The notes under the pieces were generated by a model. The model worked only from the letters and a program-made list of their open reading frames with translations. It did not search any database and was not told where the DNA came from. The translations under genes were made by a program, and so were the position numbers. A DNA stretch of 19,875 bases from Clostridiaceae bacterium (GTDB lineage Bacteria; Bacillota; Clostridia; Oscillospirales; Acutalibacteraceae): positions 1 to 19,875 of the forward strand of contig JAEDEQ010000032.1 in the NCBI GenBank assembly GCA_016293225.1. The letters are read 5' to 3'. Below, in pieces: positions 13,931 through 19,875 of this stretch; position 1 is the first letter of the stretch, and each line of letters begins with the position of its first letter.

Positions 13931-14977
13931 GTGGTAATCAGAATTCGGTATAAAAACGCAATTTCTCTGGTTCTTCTTTTTGCTGCAATCGGGATTGCGG
14001 TGGGTATTGCTTTTTCCTTTGTTCAGGCAAAAACCGAGGGGACTGAAAAAGCGTATATAAAATGGGTGGAGCTTAATGCAAGTCTCAGGGCGCTTGAGGA
14101 TACAATGGAGCTTGATATAAAAACTCACGATTCGCTCTATCACATAAGCTGGATAGACTCGCTTTCATATCTTGCCGTTAAAAACGGAAACAACTGGAGC
14201 GGATATAAAAAGAAAGACCTTCAAAAAATGCTTGACGCGCTCGGCGACAGCAACACCATTGAAGACCTTGTCGGCGAAAACAAGTATTTTTCATATTATA
14301 AAGAGGCGTTCGCGGCGGCTCTGGGCGGACTTTTAGGAGAATACGAGCGGCAGGTGCCGGACGGAAACGGCGGAAAAACCGTTCGCTCCGGCTACGGGCT
14401 TGTTGCCTACAGCCCGATTGCCGAGGGCTTTTCCTACAGCCATTATGACGACTTCGGCTCCTCGCGCTCCTACGGCTACCGCAGAAGCCACCTCGGAAAC
14501 GACCTGCTCGGCAATGTCGGAACACCGATTGTTGCGGTTGAGGGCGGAGAGGTTGAGTGCATCGGCTGGAACCAATACGGCGGCTGGCGGCTGGGTATAC
14601 GCTCGTTCGATAAAAAGCGCTCGTATTACTACGCGCACCTGCGCAAGGATCACCCTTATCACAAGGATATTAAGCAAGGCTCGCTCGTCAAAGCGGGACA
14701 GGTAATAGGCTACATGGGAATGACGGGGTATTCCGCCAAGGAGAATGTTAACGGAATGAACGTTCCGCATCTGCATTTCGGCTTGCAGCTCATTTTTAAC
14801 GAGAGTCAGAAGGAGGGCACAAATCAGATATGGCTCGATGTTTATCAGCTTGTTAAGCTCCTTTCAAAAAACCGCGCAACCGTTATCAAGGACGCGGAAA
14901 GCGGCGATTATTTCAGGAAGTATGATATTATTGACAAGCGGTACCCGGAAGAATTGCGCTCCTTTTTTGAAGATTAA
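13931..14977 (+). CDS. Membrane-anchored M23 (LytM/peptidase) endopeptidase-family protein
   Basis: The 348-residue protein has a basic N-terminus, one membrane helix (about 11-32, ISLVLLFAAIGIAVGIAFSF), an extracytoplasmic helical region (about 40-140), and a C-terminal M23 domain. Zinc and catalytic motifs are intact: H187-xxx-D191 (SHLGND), H236 (YYYAHL) and H280-x-H282 (PHLHFG). M23 enzymes cut peptide crosslinks of peptidoglycan; with the ligands present, activity is plausible. SpoIIQ-type sporulation proteins have the same layout but usually lack the first His, so this is more likely a true endopeptidase. I chose GTG 13931, which has AGGTG 8 bases ahead; an earlier in-frame GTG lies inside the preceding terminator. 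No separate promoter is obvious, so read-through from the phosphoesterase gene is possible. Confidence 0.88.
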   Translation: MVIRIRYKNAISLVLLFAAIGIAVGIAFSFVQAKTEGTEKAYIKWVELNASLRALEDTMELDIKTHDSLYHISWIDSLSYLAVKNGNNWSGYKKKDLQKMLDALGDSNTIEDLVGENKYFSYYKEAFAAALGGLLGEYERQVPDGNGGKTVRSGYGLVAYSPIAEGFSYSHYDDFGSSRSYGYRRSHLGNDLLGNVGTPIVAVEGGEVECIGWNQYGGWRLGIRSFDKKRSYYYAHLRKDHPYHKDIKQGSLVKAGQVIGYMGMTGYSAKENVNGMNVPHLHFGLQLIFNESQKEGTNQIWLDVYQLVKLLSKNRATVIKDAESGDYFRKYDIIDKRYPEELRSFFED

Positions 14978-14997
14978 ACCGATATTACAAAATTAAT

Positions 14998-15034
14998 CGC
15001 ACGCCCGGCTTTTTCCGTCAGGCGTGCGGTTTTT
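14998..15034. terminator. Bidirectional terminator between M23 and GH43-like genes
   Basis: CGCACGCC (14998-15005) pairs with GGCGTGCG (15021-15028), with possible inner CGG/CCG pairing, then GTTTTT to 15034 on the + strand. On the - strand the hairpin is followed by the T-rich ATTAATTTTGT. It lies between the converging M23 stop (14977) and GH43-like stop (15042). Confidence 0.82.
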
Positions 15035-15041
15035 ATGGGTT

Positions 15042-17282
15042 TTATCTCAGCGTCTGCACCTGAAGCTTTTTGACAAGCTCTGCCGAAAGCTTGTCAAGCT
15101 GCTCCTGCGAGGGATTGGCGCTGATTTTTTCAAGCTTTTTGTCGTATTCGGCGTGCGTTGCCTCATCGGTCAGGGAAAGCAAGTAATAGAACGTATCGGT
15201 GTAAATGCCCATGTAGGGCGAAAAAGTCTTTTTACCCCAGACCGCTTCTCCGTCCGCACTGCTTCCGGTGAAGCAAAGCGTACCCTCGGAAAGCTCGCTG
15301 TCCCAGGCAAGGACGGGGTATATTACAAACCTTTTGCCGTCAAGCTCAATTTCAAACGAATCCTTATCCTTTTTTGCAAAGTAAAGGTCGGAAAGCGCTC
15401 TGCCGGATTCAATGTCGTTTCGGCTTATCGTTACGCCGTTGAAAAGCGAGACAACCTGCGAGCTGTTGCAGGAAAGCGCGGTGTAATCGCTTTCGTTTGC
15501 GCCCTTTTCAAAAACAACAACGTCCCAGTTGCCGAACATCTGCTGCGCCGTAACGGTTTTTTCAAGCTTTTCTCCCGCGTATGCCTCGGGAACCAGGAGG
15601 GGACGGCCGTCCTTTGTCCATTTGAGCTGGCGCAGCTCAAGGCTCGGCAGAGCGTCAACGGAAAGCTCGTTCCTGTCCGCTTCGGTCTGACCGGTCATAA
15701 GCTTTCCGTCCGCTTTGAAATAAAGCTGCGACTGAAGAGCCATAACGTATTTTCCGTCCTCGGTTTTTATCACGCATGGGCTTCCCGGAGAGGCCTTGCC
15801 CGAATTTGTGTACGAAACCTTTCCGCTTCTGCTCCGGGTGAAGCTGTAGCCTGCGGCGAGAAGCTCGCCCTTGGAGTATTGGTTAAGCTTTTTTGAGGAG
15901 GAAAATTCCGAAAGGCTGTTTCCGCTCTCGTCAAGATACGGACCGTCAATCTTCCTGCTTTTTGCGGCTCGAATCTCATAATTTTTTTCCTCAACGCCGT
16001 AGGTGATGAAAAGGGAGTAATATCCGTCGCGGTAAAAAATATCGCAGGCGGAAACAAGGCTTCCGTCACTCTTTGAAAGCGAGGGAACCCGGCCGGGCTT
16101 TGCAAGCAGAACACCGGCATGAAAATCGTATTCGCCGTACTTGTGGACGGTGGAAATTTTTTCGCCGACAGAATTAATATCGCTGTCCGTTTTCAAAAGC
16201 CCCGTGTTCCTGTCAAGCTCAAGCAGGTAGATGCCGCCGTTGATTGTTTCCCTGCCGAAGTATGACCCGTAAACGAGATACATTTTTTCATCGTCAGTCA
16301 GGATAACCGAGGGGTGGACGGCGTTGCTTTCATCGTAATGAGCGTCCGTTACCTTCGTTTTTCCGTCTTCAAGCTTGCTGTCCCTGTGGTAGCCGCAGCT
16401 TGAAACAACAAGGCCGACCTCGTCCCATTTTTTGTTTTTGACCGAGGCTTCCAGATCCTTTGTTGAAACGCAGAAGATTGCTGATTCGTTTGCTCCCTGA
16501 GTTTTTGAAAGGGAAAAATAAAGGTAATATGTATCGTCAACCTTAACAATATCGGGCGCAAGCGGCGTTCTGTCGTTCAGCACCGAGGAATAGGCAAGGT
16601 TGGAGTTGTAGCCGTGGGCTTTTGCCCAGTCCCGGACGCACCTGAACTGCGAAAAGTCCATTACCTCGGACGATTCCGCGGAAACGGGCGTGTCAAAGTA
16701 GGTCGTTCTGCTTGTCCAGTTGAGCAGATCCTTTGAGCGCGCAACGGCGTTGTCGGAGCCGAAGGCGTAATAATAGCCGCTCTTTTTGTCAAAGATAATG
16801 CTTGGGTCTCTGAAGTTGTACGCGCCTGCCGAGCCGAGATACGGCGTTGAGCACAGCGGCGAAATGGCGGGAGCGGACGGGTAATCAAGCTGCTGAGCGT
16901 TGGTTTCTGTCGTTGGCCTTGCGCCTTTTTTAAAAGTTGCAATAACGTTGCTGTTTTTCTTAACCTTGAAGCGGTACTGAAGCATTCTCACGTCGTCGGT
17001 AACGTCTGCACCGTTGACGGTGAGGCGGTCAAGCGTATAATATGCGGATTCGGTACGTTCGGGATTAATGTTTACAATCAGCGTTTCCCCGGACTTGCAT
17101 GTAACGCGGTATTTGCTGTCCGTTCCGACTGCGTTGCCGTTCGCCACGCTGAGCATTCCGTGCTCGTAGCTTTCAATGAAAACCTGATACTCAAAGCTGT
17201 GGATATATTTGAAATAAACGCCGACAAGCGAGCCGACGAGCACCAGCGCGATGGAAAAAAACAAAAGAAATTTTTTAAACAT
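15042..17282 (-). CDS. Membrane-anchored GH43-family (arabinanase-like) protein, probably inactive
   Basis: The 746-residue protein has an N-terminal membrane helix (about 5-24), an InlB/bacterial-repeat-like domain (about 31-118, with YTLDRLTVNGADVTD), a five-bladed propeller resembling GH43 arabinanases (about 150-525), and a C-terminal GH43_C-like beta-domain (about 570-680, beginning VTAQQMFGNWDVV). Propeller motifs are clear: FRDPSIIF with catalytic base D159, LAPDIVKVDDTYYLYFS, MYLVYGSYFG, and IRAAKSRKIDGPYLDESGN. However the pKa-modulating Asp of the NAIDP motif is H323 (NAVHP), the general acid Glu of IEGP/IEAP is S411 (VSAC), and the metal-site His of SPGH is S501. It may bind arabinan-like glycans without cutting them (inference). 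GAAAGGTG precedes the ATG; the DUF4364 gene lies 22 bases upstream in the same unit. Confidence 0.82.
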   Translation of the reverse strand: MFKKFLLFFSIALVLVGSLVGVYFKYIHSFEYQVFIESYEHGMLSVANGNAVGTDSKYRVTCKSGETLIVNINPERTESAYYTLDRLTVNGADVTDDVRMLQYRFKVKKNSNVIATFKKGARPTTETNAQQLDYPSAPAISPLCSTPYLGSAGAYNFRDPSIIFDKKSGYYYAFGSDNAVARSKDLLNWTSRTTYFDTPVSAESSEVMDFSQFRCVRDWAKAHGYNSNLAYSSVLNDRTPLAPDIVKVDDTYYLYFSLSKTQGANESAIFCVSTKDLEASVKNKKWDEVGLVVSSCGYHRDSKLEDGKTKVTDAHYDESNAVHPSVILTDDEKMYLVYGSYFGRETINGGIYLLELDRNTGLLKTDSDINSVGEKISTVHKYGEYDFHAGVLLAKPGRVPSLSKSDGSLVSACDIFYRDGYYSLFITYGVEEKNYEIRAAKSRKIDGPYLDESGNSLSEFSSSKKLNQYSKGELLAAGYSFTRSRSGKVSYTNSGKASPGSPCVIKTEDGKYVMALQSQLYFKADGKLMTGQTEADRNELSVDALPSLELRQLKWTKDGRPLLVPEAYAGEKLEKTVTAQQMFGNWDVVVFEKGANESDYTALSCNSSQVVSLFNGVTISRNDIESGRALSDLYFAKKDKDSFEIELDGKRFVIYPVLAWDSELSEGTLCFTGSSADGEAVWGKKTFSPYMGIYTDTFYYLLSLTDEATHAEYDKKLEKISANPSQEQLDKLSAELVKKLQVQTLR

Positions 17283-17304
17283 CGTAAAGCACCTTTCAAA
17301 ATAA

Positions 17305-17865
17305 TTATTCGACCGTCAGCGAGGAGATAATGTTTGAATAGATTGACACGGCGCCGGAAAAAAAGTTCCTTTTAACAATTTCAACCTGGGACGCGTCCGC
17401 AACAAAAATGGTCAGACTCATCAGCTGAATGCCTACATCGTTCACGCGGAAGGTTACATAATAGCCGCCGTCCTTTTCCTCGGTTGAAACCTCACACTCA
17501 TTTTTGATTTTTTCACGGGTGAGGACAGCGAGAGCGGCGCTGACCGCCTTTTCGCGTATCGAGCGGGGAAGCGAGCGTTCAATGGAGGAAACCTCATATT
17601 TTGTTTTGTGGGTGACGGAAAAAAGCTCGTCCTTTTCTCCAAGCTCGGAAATCACGGTTCCGTTTTTAACAAGCTCGTTGAGAGCCTCATTAACCTCAAA
17701 GTAGTTCGCAATAGGGTATTCCTGCAATATATCGTTGATTTGCGAGCGCGAAAGGCTCCTGTCAACCATTTTAAGCAGATAGCACAAAAGCAGTTTTATC
17801 TCTGATTTTTCCCTCAGTCCGCCGGGAGCAATCCCCTCGCTGAAAGTATCGCTTTGCTTTTCCAT
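17305..17865 (-). CDS. DUF4364 family protein
   Basis: The 186 residues resemble the DUF4364 family found across Clostridia. The N-terminal part (about 20-95) looks like a winged helix: KLLLCYLLKMVDRSLSRSQINDIL, then NYFEVNEALNELVKNGTVI, then a wing-like ELGEKDELFSVTHKTKYEV. The C-terminal half alternates beta strands (GGYYVTFRVNDVGIQLMSLTIFVAD) and a closing helix. A DNA-binding role is plausible from the fold, but no target is known. GGAGG (17876-17880) lies 10 bases ahead of the ATG. It is the first gene of a two-gene unit with the GH43-like gene 22 bases downstream. I see only a weak candidate promoter upstream (TAGAAT at 17921-17916). Confidence 0.75.
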   Translation of the reverse strand: MEKQSDTFSEGIAPGGLREKSEIKLLLCYLLKMVDRSLSRSQINDILQEYPIANYFEVNEALNELVKNGTVISELGEKDELFSVTHKTKYEVSSIERSLPRSIREKAVSAALAVLTREKIKNECEVSTEEKDGGYYVTFRVNDVGIQLMSLTIFVADASQVEIVKRNFFSGAVSIYSNIISSLTVE

Positions 17866-17983
17866 TATTTGTTATCCTCCGAAAAAGAAAAAGAGTTTTT
17901 TGAATATGCATAATATATTCTAACACAAGAGAATCATAAAATAAAGACATTTAACAAAATTCATACATATTTTGCTCAGCTGC

Positions 17984-18012
17984 TTGACAGAACCGGACGG
18001 CGCATTTAAAAT
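17984..18012 (+). promoter_or_regulatory. Promoter of the HAD hydrolase gene
   Basis: TTGACA (17984-17989), 17 bases, TAAAAT (18007-18012), leaving a leader of about 40 bases. The rest of the 195-base divergent spacer (17866-18060) is AT-rich with no further feature seen. Confidence 0.82.
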
Positions 18013-18060
18013 TAATGTTAAAGCATTTATTGTTGTGTTGTTTTTGTTGGGGGTGCTTAA

Positions 18061-18762
18061 ATGGCAAACAAATATTCAACAGTCCTTTTTGACGCCGATA
18101 ATACGCTGCTTGACTTTGACATGGCGGAAAAGTGCGCGCTGAGGAGAGTGCTGACTGAGCTTGGCATTGACGCCACAGAGGAGACGACGGCGCTGTACAG
18201 CAGGATTAACCTTTCATACTGGCGTGCGTTTGAGCGCGGCGAGGTGACAAAAGCCTACCTGCGCACGGCACGGTTCAGGGATTTGTTTAATGAGATAGGC
18301 TTCAAAAAGGAGGTTGACGTCACACGCGTTGCGGATTGCTATCTGTCCTACCTCGGCGAGGGCGCGTTCCTGCTTGACGGCGCGCTTCCTCTTTGCCAAA
18401 GGCTGAAAGAAGAGGGCTATTCGGTTCATATAATTACAAACGGAATTGCCGCAACGCAAAAAAGCCGCCTTGCAAAAAGCGGCCTTGACAAGGTTATTGA
18501 TAAAGTGTTCGTCTCGGAGGAGATTGGAGCGCAAAAGCCGTTTCCGGCGTTCTTCGAGTACGTTTTTGAAAATATTGACGAAAAGGACAAATCAAAGCTT
18601 CTTGTTGTGGGTGATTCCTACAGCTCGGACATCAAGGGGGCGTGCGGCGTCGGTCTTGACTGCGTGTGGCTTAACAGAGCAAAAGAGGAAAACACGCTTT
18701 CGCTTCCGATAACAAAGGAGATTGAAAGCCTCGCAGAGCTTTTTGAGCTTTTCGGTCTGTAG
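18061..18762 (+). CDS. HAD-superfamily phosphatase, YjjG-like
   Basis: The 233-residue protein is a HAD hydrolase with all four motifs: motif I DADNT (11-15, nucleophile D11 and acid D13), motif II ITNG (T126), motif III K159 in QKPFP, and motif IV GDSYSSD (D185, D190). An alpha-helical C1 cap lies between motifs I and II (about 16-100). The DADNTLLDFD start and the cap size point to the YjjG subfamily, whose characterised members are pyrimidine nucleoside 5'-monophosphatases that can clear non-canonical nucleotides; the true substrate here is unknown. The ATG is preceded by a GGGGGTG ribosome site, and a consensus promoter lies 50 bases upstream. It appears to be a single-gene unit ending in a strong terminator. 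Confidence 0.87.
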   Translation: MANKYSTVLFDADNTLLDFDMAEKCALRRVLTELGIDATEETTALYSRINLSYWRAFERGEVTKAYLRTARFRDLFNEIGFKKEVDVTRVADCYLSYLGEGAFLLDGALPLCQRLKEEGYSVHIITNGIAATQKSRLAKSGLDKVIDKVFVSEEIGAQKPFPAFFEYVFENIDEKDKSKLLVVGDSYSSDIKGACGVGLDCVWLNRAKEENTLSLPITKEIESLAELFELFGL

Positions 18763-18798
18763 GCTTTTTGTGTAAAACTGCTTTTTGATATTGAAAAA

Positions 18799-18833
18799 GG
18801 GGCGCCGGCATCAGCGGCAGCCCCCATTTTTTT
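18799..18833. terminator. Bidirectional terminator between the HAD and merR genes
   Basis: GGGGC-GCCG (18799-18807) pairs with CGGC-a-GCCCC (18815-18824) with a single bulged A and a 7-base loop. TTTTTTT follows at 18827-18833 on the + strand. On the - strand the stem is followed by CTTTTTC, so both converging transcripts can stop here. The merR stop codon abuts it. Confidence 0.88.
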
Positions 18834-19558
18834 CATTTGCAGTAATTTTCAATGGCTTTTGCAATGAAAGCCGCAGTTCCCTCGCCGCCGGCTTTGTCAA
18901 TGTTCTTCCTGAAGCGCTCGTCTGCAACATACATCTGACCGAGGCCGGAAAGAATTTCCTTTGTGCAGGTATAGCAGTTTTCGGTGATAAAGGACTGAAG
19001 CTTTTTCACGCAGTCTTGCGCCTGCTCGCAGTCGGGTGAAAGAGTGCGAAGCCTGCCTGCCTCGCGGAAGATAGCTTCCATTTTGCTGAAGACATCGGTT
19101 TTTTGGCTGTCCGTTTTTGCCGCTGTTTTGTTTTCATATTCCTTATATGCGGCGGTCTGACCCCATTTTTGCCGTGCCTCCTCGGCATATTTTTCAATTT
19201 CGGTGTTGTCAAAGGCGGAAAAATCCATTTTAAGTACTCCTGTTTTCATAGTGTCACGGGCAAGGGAGATAAGCTTTTCAATGTGTTCCCTTTTCATCTC
19301 GAGTAGCGTTATCTGCTCGTTCAAAGCCGAAATATAATCGAAATCCGGATTTTCGAGAATGGCTTTAATTTCCCGGAGCGGAAACTTAAGCTCGCGGAAA
19401 AGCAGAATGCTCTGAAGCTTTGCAAGCGAAGAATCGTCATACAATCTGTAGCCGGCGCTTGTTACGGCGGACGGTGAAAGCAGACCGATGCTGTCGTAAT
19501 AATGCAGTGTGCGCACACTGACGCCGGAAATTTTGCTGACTTCGTGAACGGTTTTCAT
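18833..19558 (-). CDS. MerR-family regulator with TipAS-type effector domain
   Basis: The 241-residue protein has an N-terminal MerR winged helix (1-70): TVHEVSKISGVSVRTLHYYDSIGLL is the helix-turn-helix and recognition region, followed by the wing GYRLYDDSSL. A dimerising coiled coil spans about 75-105, and a C-terminal TipAS-like domain covers about 110-241 (IEKYAEEARQKWGQTAAYKEY; YVADERFRKNID). TipAL of Streptomyces uses this domain to trap thiopeptide antibiotics; other homologues sense diverse drugs, so a multidrug or antibiotic sensor is likely. Cysteines C177, C183, C195, C198 and C240 are candidates for effector chemistry. I chose ATG 19558, which has GGGAGGG 7 bases ahead and begins directly at the helix-turn-helix; an upstream in-frame ATG (19591) falls in the operator. 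The only visible target is its own promoter. Confidence 0.9.
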   Translation of the reverse strand: MKTVHEVSKISGVSVRTLHYYDSIGLLSPSAVTSAGYRLYDDSSLAKLQSILLFRELKFPLREIKAILENPDFDYISALNEQITLLEMKREHIEKLISLARDTMKTGVLKMDFSAFDNTEIEKYAEEARQKWGQTAAYKEYENKTAAKTDSQKTDVFSKMEAIFREAGRLRTLSPDCEQAQDCVKKLQSFITENCYTCTKEILSGLGQMYVADERFRKNIDKAGGEGTAAFIAKAIENYCK

Positions 19559-19582
19559 TCTCTTTCCCTCCCGTGCAAGCTT

Positions 19583-19613
19583 AGAATACACTATGACGTT
19601 ACGTCAGAGTCAA
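19583..19613 (-). promoter_or_regulatory. merR promoter with 19-bp spacer and internal operator dyad
   Basis: On the - strand TTGACT (19613-19608) and TATTCT (19588-19583) are separated by 19 bases, the long spacing typical of promoters activated by MerR proteins. Within and just beyond the spacer is the dyad CTATGACGT-T-ACGTCAGAG (19591-19609), 8 of 9 arm positions matching and TGACGT/ACGTCA perfect. It is the likely autoregulatory operator. Confidence 0.85.
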
Positions 19614-19733
19614 GACCTTTTTTAAAAAAAGTTTATTTTTTTGTCTTTGTTCTTGATTTTCGTCTGAATTTAATAATGTCAAACAAAATGATGCATATAA
19701 AGCTTTATTACTGTGTCATTTATACAAATTTAG
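19614..19733. other. AT-rich spacer upstream of the right-edge gene
   Basis: This AT-rich stretch lies between the divergent merR promoter and the right-edge promoter. I see no gene, operator copy or terminator in it. Confidence 0.4.
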
Positions 19734-19762
19734 TTGACAATGGGAAAAATATTTATTATAAT
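19734..19762 (+). promoter_or_regulatory. Perfect consensus promoter of the right-edge gene
   Basis: TTGACA (19734-19739), 17 bases, TATAAT (19757-19762): both hexamers and spacing match the consensus exactly. The leader to the ATG at 19845 is about 75 bases. Confidence 0.88.
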
Positions 19763-19844
19763 TATGTAAAATCACTGATCTTTTTATTGGGGTGATTTTT
19801 AAAAGCCTTTTAAGAATGTAAATGTATTAAGGAGGAAAATCGGC

Positions 19845-19875
19845 ATGAAGAAAACAACAAAAAAACTTTTTTCGC
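19845..19875 (+). CDS. Start of an unidentified gene, cut by the window end
   Basis: ATG 19845 has AAGGAGG (19829-19835) 9 bases ahead and a perfect consensus promoter further upstream. The ten visible residues, MKKTTKKLFS, are a Lys-rich start typical of a signal peptide n-region, so an exported protein is likely (inference). Nothing further can be said. Confidence 0.7.
   Translation, partial: MKKTTKKLFS

Noticed and set aside
15024..15896. 290-codon + strand open frame inside the GH43-like gene
   Set aside because: Antisense shadow that begins within the terminator; no domain or ribosome site.
17911..17957. Promoter for the DUF4364 gene on the - strand
   Set aside because: TAGAAT is a fair -10 box, but no acceptable -35 box lies 16-18 bases upstream, so it is not listed as a feature.
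19559..19591. Eleven extra residues on the MerR protein
   Set aside because: The upstream ATG is in the operator/-10 region, and the ribosome site GGGAGGG serves ATG 19558.

Overview
The window looks like a chromosomal segment of an anaerobic, low-to-mid GC Firmicute of the class Clostridia, probably an Oscillospirales/Ruminococcaceae-type gut bacterium. This is inferred from a T-box leader on hisS, strong GGAGG ribosome sites, TTGACA-17-TATAAT promoters, a TarI/TarJ pair, a DUF4364 protein, a MerR-TipAS regulator, and a Cys/His-rich repeat protein whose C-terminal tail resembles ones I associate with that group. No rRNA, tRNA, insertion sequence, phage gene or CRISPR array is visible.

Layout. 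1-672 (+) is the 3' end of a repetitive, Cys-rich, probably secreted protein, closed by a terminator. 807-2573 (-) is a two-gene unit, tarI then tarJ, making CDP-ribitol, with its own consensus promoter. 2903-8197 (+) is a cell-elongation operon: mreB, mreC, mreD, a class B PBP2 (mrdA) and a MinD-like ATPase, with no minC or rodA in the window. 8415-8816 (+) encodes a methylglyoxal synthase-family protein with substituted catalytic residues. 8886-9106 is a T-box riboswitch with a histidine (CAC) specifier, controlling hisS and aspS (9136-12283). A strong terminator follows, and its stem also contains the -35 box of the next promoter. 12441-14977 (+) holds an exported metallophosphatase and a membrane-anchored M23 (LytM-type) endopeptidase-like protein. 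15042-17865 (-) is a DUF4364 gene followed by a membrane-anchored GH43 beta-propeller protein that seems to lack two of three catalytic carboxylates. 18061-18762 (+) is a YjjG-like HAD hydrolase. 18833-19558 (-) is a MerR/TipAS regulator with a near-perfect dyad in a 19-bp promoter spacer. At the right edge a perfect consensus promoter drives the first codons of another gene.

Themes. Most genes concern the cell envelope (MreBCD/PBP2, CDP-ribitol, M23, exported phosphoesterase, GH43-like protein, Cys-rich surface protein) or translation (hisS-aspS). Convergent genes are separated by hairpins that look able to terminate both strands. No complete new multi-gene defence or mobile system is visible. 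The best candidates for new biology are two proteins with degraded active sites (the MgsA-like and GH43-like proteins), the MinD homologue lacking MinC, and the Cys/His C-terminal module of the first protein.
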